Source of the DNA: Companilactobacillus keshanensis
Lineage (GTDB): Bacteria > Bacillota > Bacilli > Lactobacillales > Lactobacillaceae
Reading direction: 5' to 3'
NCBI RefSeq assembly: GCF_003946205.1
Contig: NZ_RHOS01000021.1
Coordinates: forward strand, 1 to 36,391
DNA length: 36,391 nucleotides
Below, in pieces: positions 7,249 to 15,620 of this stretch. Position numbers and translations under genes: made by a program. Position 1 is the first letter of the stretch. Every line of letters begins with the position of its first letter. The notes under the pieces are model-generated. The model ran no database searches. It had not been told where the DNA came from and was given only the letters and a program-made list of their open reading frames with translations.

Positions 7249-8031
7249 TTACCCCATCTCTATTCCAAACACATTCCGTTGTAAATCTTCATTGAAAGTT
7301 GAAATAATAGGTGTTTGATATAATTCTGATAAAGATTTGTCACTTAAGATTTCTTCAGTTGATCCTTGTCGATAGGTTTTATTATTCACCAATAATCCAA
7401 CGCTATCTGCAACCATAGTTGCTTGATTAGGATCATGTGTACTCATAACAATTGCGATGCCTTGATTTGAAAATGTCTTAACTAATTTTAAAACATTGAC
7501 TTGATTCTTGTAGTCTAAAGCTGATGTCGGTTCATCCATAATTAATATCTTAGGTTCTTGAACCAAGGCACGACCAATATTAGCCAATTGTTTTTGACCA
7601 CCACTCATATTTTGCAAACTAGTGGATTTTAAATTTTCTAAACCAATTCGACTAATAACTTGATCAACTAGTTTTTCATCATCTTTATTAGGCTGGCTAA
7701 AAATAGAATGAAACGCACTTCTACCTAACAACAAATAATCAAATAAGCTCAAATTAGTATTTATATTTACCCGTTGGCTAACTAAGGCCAACTTATGTGA
7801 TAATTCCTTACTTCCTATTTGTTTCAATTCTTCATTATCCAATTTAATACTTCCTTGATATTTGGAAAAAACACCGCTTAAACAGTTTATAAGTGTACTT
7901 TTACCAATACCGTTAGGACCTAAAATAACTAATACTTCACCAGACTTGACCTGTAGATTAACATGATCAATTGTATTTAAATCTTTATATGCAAACGACA
8001 AATTATTGGTTGTTAAACTAAACACCGACAT
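7249..8031 (-). CDS. FecE-type ABC importer ATPase
   Basis: A 260-residue ABC ATPase with Walker A GPNGIGKST (38-46), Q-loop VSQR (84-87), signature MSGGQ (142-146), Walker B ILIMDEP (162-168) and H-loop His199. It powers import with the FecCD-type permease, whose 3' end it overlaps by 14 bases, and the binding protein that follows two bases later. Such overlaps mean one co-translated transporter. The C-terminal extension (about 205-260) is typical of this class. The substrate is unproven; molybdate is inferred from the operon. Confidence 0.93.
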   Translation of the reverse strand: MSVFSLTTNNLSFAYKDLNTIDHVNLQVKSGEVLVILGPNGIGKSTLINCLSGVFSKYQGSIKLDNEELKQIGSKELSHKLALVSQRVNINTNLSLFDYLLLGRSAFHSIFSQPNKDDEKLVDQVISRIGLENLKSTSLQNMSGGQKQLANIGRALVQEPKILIMDEPTSALDYKNQVNVLKLVKTFSNQGIAIVMSTHDPNQATMVADSVGLLVNNKTYRQGSTEEILSDKSLSELYQTPIISTFNEDLQRNVFGIEMG

Positions 8032-8971
8032 TTCTTCCTTTTATCAAGATAAATATAAATATTGGTACACCGATAAATCCTGTCACTATACTCAAAGGAA
8101 TATCGTTTACAGAAATACTCCTAGCTATAGTATCAGCAATTACTAATAGCGCCGCTCCAACTACAGCTGACATTGGTAAGGCATATCGGTTATCATCCCC
8201 GACTATCTGTCGGCTGATGTGTGGCACGATTAAACCGATCCAGCCAATAACACCGCACAAACATACTGCGGCTGCAGTCAATAATGTGGCAAAAGCTATC
8301 ATAACATTACGATTTAGTTTTGGATTAATTCCGATAGTCTTAACTGTAGCCAAATCTAAAGTTAATGTATTTAAACGCCAGCGTGTTACTAATAGAAAGA
8401 TAATTCCAACAACAATAACTGGACCGACTGAATATAGTGCCTGTTTATCTACTTTCATAAAACTACCCATTTCCCAATAGACGATACTTTGCAACTGGTC
8501 TTCCGGATCAGCTACATATTTCACTGAACCTAAAATGGATTGCATCAAACCGGACATAATAATTCCAGATAGTATCAAACCAATACTGGACTTACTGTGT
8601 AGGAAATTGTCGATTACAAGTGTCAAGACAACTGTCACAACACCCATAACGAAGGCTGCCAATTCAATAATATAAATTGGTGCATTATTTAAAATGGCAA
8701 TTGCAGCACCAACACTAGCACCAGTAGATACACCTAAAATATTAGGTGATGCTAATCCATTATTGAAGACAGATTGAAAAGTGGCACCGGCCATAGACAG
8801 ACCAGCGCCAACTAAAATCACAGCAACAATACGAATGAATCTAAGGTTTAAAATCAATCTAGTCGCACTATCAGCGTTACCTAAAAAGAACTTAGAAACT
8901 TCGGTCATTGATAAGTTGTATCGTCCAATCATCATAGAACAGAATATTAGAATTATGAGTAAGATAAACAT
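8018..8971 (-). CDS. FecCD/BtuC-type ABC importer permease
   Basis: At least 317 residues, with many hydrophobic segments and hallmark motifs of the metal-chelate permease class: GAGLSMAGATFQSVFNNGLASPNILGVSTGA (split here across about residues 56-86) and GVIGWIGLIVPHISR in the second half, which contacts the ATPase. The ATG at 8971 has no ribosome site and falls inside the first membrane helix. The open frame continues 14 codons upstream to ATA (9013-9011), six bases after GGGAG and overlapping the narI stop codon. That would give the basic N-terminus expected in this family, so the true start may be a non-standard codon. Its position directly after narI shows co-transcription with nitrate reductase. 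Confidence 0.9.
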   Translation of the reverse strand: MFILLIILIFCSMMIGRYNLSMTEVSKFFLGNADSATRLILNLRFIRIVAVILVGAGLSMAGATFQSVFNNGLASPNILGVSTGASVGAAIAILNNAPIYIIELAAFVMGVVTVVLTLVIDNFLHSKSSIGLILSGIIMSGLMQSILGSVKYVADPEDQLQSIVYWEMGSFMKVDKQALYSVGPVIVVGIIFLLVTRWRLNTLTLDLATVKTIGINPKLNRNVMIAFATLLTAAAVCLCGVIGWIGLIVPHISRQIVGDDNRYALPMSAVVGAALLVIADTIARSISVNDIPLSIVTGFIGVPIFIFILIKGRNVGV

Positions 8972-9009
8972 TAACGTAATTAAAATTTTATTTTGATGTT
9001 TTCTGATTA

Positions 9010-9714
9010 CTATTTTGATCTCCCTCTCAGACCCTTTTTTCTGTATACGATCGGGCGTCTAAAGATATACTGCCATGGCAATGTCAAGGCATGAACCAAT
9101 CTTGTATATGGGAAAAAAGCAAAAATCAATAATCCACATATAACATGTATTCTAAAGACAATTGGAACTTGAAGCATTAAATGATAATTTGGGCGAAAAT
9201 AGAATAATTGACGTGCCCAAACTGAAAGGTTTAAACGATAGTTAAATTCTGGATGAAAGACTGTTCCTTCAATCAAAGAAGCACTCAATCCTAAAACAAT
9301 AACAATCAAGAATGAAACATTTACAACTAAATCACTGAATGAACTAGTCATAAAGACACGTTTATTTGTAAAACGGCGATATGACAATATTATCATTCCA
9401 GCTAAGGCCATGAATCCAGCCATACCACCCATAAACAAAGCACCCATGTGATAAACTTCATTCGGTATTCCCAAAAAATCTGTGAATGATTTCGGAATAA
9501 AAATCCCGACAACATGTCCAAAAAATACGAAGATAATACCGATGTGGAATAAAATACTCCCGATCATCAATTGCTTCTTTTCCAATAATTCACTAGATTT
9601 GGCGGTTATATTTCCCCCATATAGAGACAAACGAATAATTGTACCAAAGAAGAATGATCCTAAAGCAACATAAGGGAATATGACCCACAAGATATAACCC
9701 CAAACATTATCCAT
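9010..9714 (-). CDS. narI: NarI, nitrate reductase gamma (cytochrome b) subunit
   Basis: A 234-residue membrane protein with about five transmembrane segments. It carries the diheme cytochrome b that takes electrons from menaquinol and passes them to NarH. The four heme-binding histidines are recognisable: H57 and H67 (LFHIGIIFVFFGH), H190 (FRIH) and H208 (RLVH), matching E. coli His56, 66, 187 and 205. The start at 9714 (ATGGATAATG) is supported by GGAGGG upstream and by family length; the longer open frame runs back into narJ and is not real. Heme and menaquinone genes are not in the window; in other lactobacilli these cofactors are taken from outside. Confidence 0.96.
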   Translation of the reverse strand: MDNVWGYILWVIFPYVALGSFFFGTIIRLSLYGGNITAKSSELLEKKQLMIGSILFHIGIIFVFFGHVVGIFIPKSFTDFLGIPNEVYHMGALFMGGMAGFMALAGMIILSYRRFTNKRVFMTSSFSDLVVNVSFLIVIVLGLSASLIEGTVFHPEFNYRLNLSVWARQLFYFRPNYHLMLQVPIVFRIHVICGLLIFAFFPYTRLVHALTLPWQYIFRRPIVYRKKGLRGRSK

Positions 9715-10297
9715 TACTCTTTCCCTCCTCTTGAACAGAATTTTCTTCAAGACAAGACTTAAACTCAGCTCTAACGATCTTAATAATTTCAAAGTACATA
9801 TCCTCAGACTGTACTTTAGAATTTTCCAACAAATTAAAAGTTCCATCCTCAATCACTGAGAATAACAATTTTAAATCTTGTTGACGATCATCATGTTTCC
9901 AATCACTGAATGCTAAGAATTCTAACATTAGTGGTAAATAATCAGACATTTCTGTCCCATCAATTCGCACTCCAAACATTTCATAGAGCATTTTTAATTT
10001 GGCTAGAAGTTGTCCTCTTTGTCTTGAATCCGTCATTTTATAATAACTCATATATAAAGTATAGCGATTATTCAACTCAAAAAGTGAGACGTAATGCGTT
10101 TTTAATTCCTCTAAAGAATACCTTTGCATTTTATAAATTATATTTAGCAATTTCTTCTTTGAAGGTGTTTCTGAGTATTCTGTCTTAAAGTCATTTACAA
10201 AATCATCAGTCAGAAGAGATCCAGTAGGGTAATCCAGTAGCCTAGAAAGATAGACAAACCCTTGCTTTAAGGAATTTAACTTTTCAATATTAATCAC
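9707..10297 (-). CDS. narJ: NarJ, nitrate reductase delta chaperone
   Basis: A 196-residue all-helical chaperone of the TorD/NarJ family. It binds apo-NarG and assists molybdenum cofactor insertion and membrane attachment. The N-terminal pattern YLSRLLDYPTG and a mid-region (LPLMLEFLAF) fit the family. The start is a GTG at 10297 that overlaps the narH stop (GTGATTAA), with GGAGGAA six bases upstream inside narH. Longer frames would extend into narH. The 3' end overlaps narI by 8 bases. Overlaps on both sides indicate coupled translation of chaperone and subunits. Confidence 0.93.
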   Translation of the reverse strand: MINIEKLNSLKQGFVYLSRLLDYPTGSLLTDDFVNDFKTEYSETPSKKKLLNIIYKMQRYSLEELKTHYVSLFELNNRYTLYMSYYKMTDSRQRGQLLAKLKMLYEMFGVRIDGTEMSDYLPLMLEFLAFSDWKHDDRQQDLKLLFSVIEDGTFNLLENSKVQSEDMYFEIIKIVRAEFKSCLEENSVQEEGKSNG

Positions 10298-11849
10298 GCC
10301 AAATTCCTCCGTAGAAACTTTCTGCGTAAATATCTTTAGTGGATTCTCCAGCCTTGGCTTTACGAAGCATACTGCCATGAACTGGGGCTAGTGCACAACC
10401 ATTACATTGTTCGAAACCAAGCCCACCTTGATCTTCAGCAACAGGAGCAACTTTTTCTTTCTTACTTTGTGGAATTACAAATCTATCTTCATATTTAGCA
10501 ATTGCTAGTAAACGATAAAGTGATGTTGCTGAATCTTCTGTTAATCCAACACGATCAAGCTTTTCAGCATCAAATTCTTTACCACTTGTTCTAGCTCTCA
10601 TATATAATCTCATCATAGCCAACTTATAAAGTGCATTTTTTATAACTTCAGTATTTCCACCCGACAAGAGATTTGCTAAATATTCAACCGGGATACGCAT
10701 TTCATTAATGGCAGGGAAAATCATTTCTGGATATTTAATAGAATTCTTACCTTCGAAATAATTCATAATTGGTGACAATGGTGGTACATACCAAACCATT
10801 GGCATTGTACGGTATTCTGGATGTAATGGGAAAGCAATTTTTTGTTCAACTGCCATCTTATAAATAGGTGATTTTTGTGCACATCTAATTGTTTCCATAT
10901 CAACACCATCAGCCAAAGCCTGTTCAACAACTTCTGGATCATTAGGATCAAGGAACAATCCTAATTGTGCTTCATAAAGTTTTGTGTCATCGGGTTCTTC
11001 ACATGCTTCGGCGACTCTGTCAGCATCATAAAGAATTACACCGATATATCTGATTCTACCAACACAAGTTTCTGAACAAACGGTTGGCAAGCCTTCTTCG
11101 ATTCTTGGATAACAGAAAGTACATTTTTCTGCCTTATTCGTATTCCAGTTAAAGTAAACCTTCTTATAAGGACAACCGGTCATACAGAATCTCCAACCAC
11201 GACAACGTTCTTGATCGACTAAAACAATACCATCTTCATCACGTTTATACATGGCACCACTTGGACAAGAGGCAACACAAGCAGCATTCAAACAGTGCTC
11301 ACATAATCTTGGCAAATACATCATGAAAGTTCTTTCAAAGTTACCTTTGATGTCAGATTCAATATTTTGCATATTAGGATCTTCGCCAAAACTACGATCT
11401 GAACCGGCTAAATCGTCATCCCAGTTAGGACCATTTGTTAGGTCCATATATTCACCGGTAATTTGTGATTTAGCACGTGCTACTGGCTGATGCTTTGATT
11501 CCTTACCAAAAAGTGTTTGATAGTCATATGTCCATGGTTCATAATAATCGTCAAGATTAGGCATATCAGGATTATAGAAAATCTTAGCTAGGGCAACTTT
11601 ATTAAGCTTATTACCCGCACGTAATTCCAATTTTCCTTTACGATTTAATTTCCAGCCACCTTTATAATGACTTTCATCTTCCCATTTTTTAGGATAACCA
11701 ACACCAGGTCTTGTTTCAACGTTGTTAAACCACATGTACTCAGCACCTGGTCGGTTAGTCCATGTTTGTTTACATGTTACTGAACAAGTATGACAGCCGA
11801 TACACTTATCCAAATTCAATACCATGGAAATTTGTGCTTTAACTTTCAT
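10290..11849 (-). CDS. narH: NarH, nitrate reductase beta (iron-sulfur) subunit
   Basis: A 519-residue subunit that carries one [3Fe-4S] and three [4Fe-4S] clusters and moves electrons from NarI to NarG. Cys motifs are CIGCHTCSVTC (16-26), CEHCLNAACVASC, CRGWRFCMTGC and CTFCYPRIEEGLPTVCSETC. In CRGWRFC a Trp replaces one Cys, the known mark of the [3Fe-4S] site. The length matches Gram-positive NarH. The ATG overlaps the narG stop by 11 bases, with a strong AAAGGAGGT inside narG. The protein should lie on the cytoplasmic side of the membrane. Confidence 0.98.
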   Translation of the reverse strand: MKVKAQISMVLNLDKCIGCHTCSVTCKQTWTNRPGAEYMWFNNVETRPGVGYPKKWEDESHYKGGWKLNRKGKLELRAGNKLNKVALAKIFYNPDMPNLDDYYEPWTYDYQTLFGKESKHQPVARAKSQITGEYMDLTNGPNWDDDLAGSDRSFGEDPNMQNIESDIKGNFERTFMMYLPRLCEHCLNAACVASCPSGAMYKRDEDGIVLVDQERCRGWRFCMTGCPYKKVYFNWNTNKAEKCTFCYPRIEEGLPTVCSETCVGRIRYIGVILYDADRVAEACEEPDDTKLYEAQLGLFLDPNDPEVVEQALADGVDMETIRCAQKSPIYKMAVEQKIAFPLHPEYRTMPMVWYVPPLSPIMNYFEGKNSIKYPEMIFPAINEMRIPVEYLANLLSGGNTEVIKNALYKLAMMRLYMRARTSGKEFDAEKLDRVGLTEDSATSLYRLLAIAKYEDRFVIPQSKKEKVAPVAEDQGGLGFEQCNGCALAPVHGSMLRKAKAGESTKDIYAESFYGGIWRD

Positions 11850-14800
11850 GCCACTTGACCTCCTTTAATTTTCTAACATTTACATATAAATCTCTTTGAT
11901 TACCAATTGGTCCGTAATAGTTAAATCCATAGCTTAATTGGGCATATCCCCCAACCATTTGAGTTGGTTTAACGTGAATTTGTGTTGGAGCATTATGACT
12001 ACCACCACGATTCCCAGTAATTGTTGACAATGGTTCTTCTATTTCCATATCCTGAGCGTGATACATATATAGGGTTCCATCAGGCATACGTTGGGAAACT
12101 ACGGCTCTGGCCGTAACAACACCATTCTTATTATATAGTTCGACCCAATCGTTATCTTTGATATCGATCTTTTTAGCATCATCCAAACTCAACCAAACTG
12201 TTGGACCACCTCTAAATAATGTCAGCATGTAAAGATTATCCTGATAAGTTGTATGGATATTCCATTTACCATGTGGCGTTAAGTAACGCAATGTTAATTC
12301 CTTGTCAGCTGGTTCAACTTTAGTATCAGCTGGTCCTAAAACATGTGGTGGCAAGGTTGGCTTATACGTGGCCAATTCTTCACCATATTCCTGGAATATC
12401 TCATGATCAAGATAGAATTGCTGACGTCCTGTTAGTGTTCTAAATGGAACATTTCTTTCAATATTGACCGAGAATGGTGAATATCTATCGCCATCATGTT
12501 TAGCACTAGAAAAAATTGGCGTTGGTATGGCTTCTTTAGGCTGAGCGGTAATATTAGCAAACGTCATCTGCTTTTCAGTTAAACCAGCAGAGATATCAGC
12601 CAATTTCTTACCTGTAATTTCTTCGGCATTTTCCCAAGCTTTCTTGGCAACATGTCCATTAGAAGCACTTGATAAGTGAAGAATTGATTCAGCAACATTC
12701 CTATCTTCATCAAGTTTTGGATATCCTTTATCGACACCATCTGTATAGGTCCCGATAATATCTTTTAATTCATTGTATTCATTGGCAACACTGTAACTGT
12801 AACCATTTGAACCCAGCTTACCGCCAGCATTTGGACCTAAGGCAATGTATTTATCATAAACCGCTGTATAGTCACGTTTTACTAGTGAAAGACTTGGCAT
12901 AGTCTTGCCCGGTATTGGTTCGATCTCGCCACGTTTCCAGTCTTTGATCTTACCGTAAGGCTGTGAAATTTCTCCCATTGAATCATGACCAAGCGGTTGA
13001 GTCTTTAAATCATATTGTGGTTCACTGTAATACTTTTTGGCCATCTCAGAAAAGCTCTTTGAGATATGTTTGAAGGCTTGCCAATCACTTTGTGATTCCC
13101 AAAGAGGATCAACTGCCTTATTAAATGGATGAATAAACGGATGCATATCGGTACTTGATAAATCTTCTTTTTCGTACCAAGTGGCTGCTGGCAAAACAAT
13201 ATCTGAATATAGTGGCGTTGTTACCATTCTAAAATCAAAGGCAACCGCTAGATCCAATTTACCGGTGACACTCTTTTCATCCCATTCCATATCAACCGGC
13301 TTGAAATTTTCACTTTGCTTAGCCAAGAGACCATTTTCTGATCCTAGAATATGTTTCATAAAATATTCTTGACCTTTGCCAGATGATGAGAATAAATTGG
13401 AACGCCAAACAAATAACGCCTTTGGTTGATTAATATCTTTATCCGGTGCTTCAGCAGCAAAATGTAAGCTGCCATCCTTTAGTTCTTGAACAACCTTTTT
13501 AGATATTTCTTTAATATCATTTGTCTTGTAATCTTTAACAAAATTCAAATTATTGCGGTCAAATTGTGGATATGATGGCATCCAACCCAATCGGATAGCC
13601 ATTTGATTATAATCAGCTGGATGTTTGTACCCATCTTTAATAGTTTTAACTGGAGACTTCATACCTTCATTGTCCAGTTCATCGTATTTCCATTGATCAC
13701 TTGCAAAATAGAAGAATGATGTACCTTGTTGTTGGCGTGAACAGCCTGGTTGCCAGTCATTTGCAAAAGCAATATTAGACCACCCCTCTGCAGGACGTAA
13801 TTTTTCTTGTCCAACATAGTGAGCCCAACCGCCACCTTGAACACCAATACAACCAGTCAACATCAACATATTGATGATGGCTCGGTATGTCATATCACTA
13901 TTGAACCAGTGATTGATACCAGCACCGACGATGATCATTGACTTACCTTTAGTATCCGCCGCATTTTGAGCAAATTCACGTGCTATTTGAATAACTAGAT
14001 CAGCACGTACACCGGTAACTTTTTCTTGCCAGGCCGGTGTGAACAAGCTATCTGCATCGTCATAATCTTTGGCAGCAAAAACATCGATTTTTTTACGTTT
14101 GATACCATATTGAGCCATGATCAAATCAAACACGGTTGTAATAAGTTTCTTTGAACCATCTTTCAAAGTTATTTCACGGCAAGGAATTGTTCTACTGTAT
14201 ATTGAATTACCTTCGTTATCAAAGTTTGGTAAATCAATAACCTTATAGTCCTCACCTAAGAATGAAAGTTTGGGACTAATTTCACGCCCAAATTCAGAAG
14301 TTAAGTCAAGATTCCACTTTTCGCTCTTGTCCCATCTTTGTCCGATAGTACCATTTGGAACAACTAACTTATCAGTTGGTTCATCAACAAGCATTGGCTT
14401 CCATTCAGGATTGGCTTCATTAGTTTCTTTAAGATCAGATATTCTCAAGAAACGCCCTGAAACAACGTGTCCTTCATTGTTCTCACTTTGATCCAACATA
14501 ATAACAAATGGTAGATCAGTAAATTTTTTAACATAGTCTGTAAAGTATGGAACTTGTTGATTGTTATAATATTCATTCAAAATAACATGAGTGAAACCTT
14601 GCGCTAACGCAGCATCAGATCCTGGATTTGGGGCTAACCAATTATCGGCAAATTTAACATTCTCAGCATAATCTGGACTAATAGAAACGACTTTTGTTCC
14701 TTTATATCTAGCCTCAACCATAAAGTGAGCATCTGGTGTTCTAGTTAATGGAACATTTGAACCCCACATCATCAAATATTGGCTGTTATACCAATCACTA

Positions 14801-15507
14801 GATTCAGGAACATCAGTCTGTTCACCCCAAACTTGAGGTGAAGCTGGTGGTAGATCAGCGTACCAATCATAGAAACTCAACATTTCTCCACCAATCAATG
14901 ACATAAATCTAGCACCAGACGCATAGCTTAACATTGACATGGCTGGAATTGGAGAGAAACCGGCAATACGATCTGGACCATATTTTTTAATTGTATATAA
15001 AAGCATAGCAGAAATAAGCTCCGTGGCATCATCCCACTTAACACGGATCAGGCCACCATGTCCACGAACGCTCTTATATGATTTAGTTTTCTCAGGATCA
15101 GTGACGATCGATTCCCAGGCATCAATTGGATTTTCAAATTGATCCTTAGCATCCTCCCACATTTTCCATAAACGTTCACGAATATATGGATATTTTATCC
15201 TTAAAGGACTGTATTCATACCATGAAAAACTGGCACCACGAGGACAGCCACGTGGTTCAAATTCTGGCATATTTGGTCCACAAGACGGATAGTCAGTTGA
15301 CTGGTGCTCCCACGTAACAATTCCTTGTTTGACGTAGACATTCCAACTGCACGATCCCGTACAGTTAACACCATGAGTCGTCCGAACTACCTTATCATGT
15401 GACCAACGTTCTTTATATAACTTCTCCCAACGACGTGAATCCTCTTCAAGTTGAGTGAAATTTCCATTGAACTTTTCTACTTTTTTAAAAAATCTCGATT
15501 TTAGCAT
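11839..15507 (-). CDS. narG: NarG, nitrate reductase alpha (catalytic molybdenum) subunit
   Basis: A 1222-residue full-length catalytic subunit that reduces nitrate to nitrite at a bis-MGD molybdenum centre. The N-terminal FS0 cluster ligands are H45, C49, C53 (THGVNCTGSCSW) and C88 (EPRGCPRG), each four residues before the E. coli positions. The same offset places the Mo-ligand Asp at D218 in WYADLPPASP. No twin-arginine signal is needed in this cytoplasm-facing class. It is the first gene of the operon, with AGGTGGGAA before the ATG. The upstream region, shared with the divergent moeB, contains two NreC-like boxes. No frameshift or truncation is seen. Confidence 0.98.
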   Translation of the reverse strand: MLKSRFFKKVEKFNGNFTQLEEDSRRWEKLYKERWSHDKVVRTTHGVNCTGSCSWNVYVKQGIVTWEHQSTDYPSCGPNMPEFEPRGCPRGASFSWYEYSPLRIKYPYIRERLWKMWEDAKDQFENPIDAWESIVTDPEKTKSYKSVRGHGGLIRVKWDDATELISAMLLYTIKKYGPDRIAGFSPIPAMSMLSYASGARFMSLIGGEMLSFYDWYADLPPASPQVWGEQTDVPESSDWYNSQYLMMWGSNVPLTRTPDAHFMVEARYKGTKVVSISPDYAENVKFADNWLAPNPGSDAALAQGFTHVILNEYYNNQQVPYFTDYVKKFTDLPFVIMLDQSENNEGHVVSGRFLRISDLKETNEANPEWKPMLVDEPTDKLVVPNGTIGQRWDKSEKWNLDLTSEFGREISPKLSFLGEDYKVIDLPNFDNEGNSIYSRTIPCREITLKDGSKKLITTVFDLIMAQYGIKRKKIDVFAAKDYDDADSLFTPAWQEKVTGVRADLVIQIAREFAQNAADTKGKSMIIVGAGINHWFNSDMTYRAIINMLMLTGCIGVQGGGWAHYVGQEKLRPAEGWSNIAFANDWQPGCSRQQQGTSFFYFASDQWKYDELDNEGMKSPVKTIKDGYKHPADYNQMAIRLGWMPSYPQFDRNNLNFVKDYKTNDIKEISKKVVQELKDGSLHFAAEAPDKDINQPKALFVWRSNLFSSSGKGQEYFMKHILGSENGLLAKQSENFKPVDMEWDEKSVTGKLDLAVAFDFRMVTTPLYSDIVLPAATWYEKEDLSSTDMHPFIHPFNKAVDPLWESQSDWQAFKHISKSFSEMAKKYYSEPQYDLKTQPLGHDSMGEISQPYGKIKDWKRGEIEPIPGKTMPSLSLVKRDYTAVYDKYIALGPNAGGKLGSNGYSYSVANEYNELKDIIGTYTDGVDKGYPKLDEDRNVAESILHLSSASNGHVAKKAWENAEEITGKKLADISAGLTEKQMTFANITAQPKEAIPTPIFSSAKHDGDRYSPFSVNIERNVPFRTLTGRQQFYLDHEIFQEYGEELATYKPTLPPHVLGPADTKVEPADKELTLRYLTPHGKWNIHTTYQDNLYMLTLFRGGPTVWLSLDDAKKIDIKDNDWVELYNKNGVVTARAVVSQRMPDGTLYMYHAQDMEIEEPLSTITGNRGGSHNAPTQIHVKPTQMVGGYAQLSYGFNYYGPIGNQRDLYVNVRKLKEVKWHES

Positions 15508-15530
15508 ATGTAAATTCCCACCTAGTTCTA

Positions 15531-15536
15531 CATACT
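15531..15536 (-). promoter_or_regulatory. narG: Possible narG -10 element
   Basis: TATGTA on the minus strand, about 24 bases before the narG ATG. There is no good -35, as expected for an activator-dependent promoter. The nearer NreC-like box (15555-15568) is centred 28 bp upstream of it, roughly at -40. Confidence 0.35.
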
Positions 15537-15554
15537 TTGTTCTAACTCTAAATC

Positions 15555-15568
15555 TAGCACTTATCCTA
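15555..15568. promoter_or_regulatory. Weak NreC-like box in the narG promoter region
   Basis: TAGCA-CTTA-TCCTA, a degenerate match to the staphylococcal NreC consensus TAGGG-N4-CCCTA (three mismatches in ten positions). It is 26 bp, about 2.5 helical turns, from the better box at 15581. Confidence 0.35.
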
Positions 15569-15569
15569 A

Positions 15570-15598
15570 TTGATTTTGATTAGGATTTTCCCTAACAT
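15570..15598 (+). promoter_or_regulatory. Possible moeB promoter
   Basis: -35 TTGATT (15570-15575), 17 bases, -10 TAACAT (15593-15598). The NreC-like box at 15581-15594 lies between them, so NreC might affect the two divergent operons differently. Confidence 0.4.
15581..15594. promoter_or_regulatory. NreC-like box between narG and moeB
   Basis: TAGGA-TTTT-CCCTA differs at one base from TAGGG-N4-CCCTA, the site described for NreC in Staphylococcus carnosus. It lies in the 113-bp divergent region between the nar operon and the cofactor operon. The window also encodes NreABC. Confidence 0.6.
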
Positions 15599-15620
15599 TT
15601 TGTACAGGCAGGTGATCAAT

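Noticed and set aside
6215-9013. Iron-siderophore or heme importer
   Set aside because: Possible by family, but no siderophore or heme genes are near, and the genes are fused by overlap into a nitrate reductase and molybdopterin operon. Kept as an alternative only.
9010-9852. Longer narI with 46 extra N-terminal residues
   Set aside because: The extension lies inside narJ in another frame, is not membrane-like, and the ATG at 9714 has a good ribosome site and the family length.
9707-10378. Longer narJ starting at 10378
   Set aside because: The first 27 residues read through narH in another frame; a GTG with GGAGGAA overlapping the narH stop is the better start.
11839-15507. Open reading frames antisense to narG and other large genes
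   Set aside because: They lack ribosome sites and recognisable domains and follow from codon structure of the real genes.
15570-15620. moeB starting upstream at 15570
   Set aside because: That would place the start codon inside the promoter and NreC-like box; the ATG at 15621 fits the family N-terminus.
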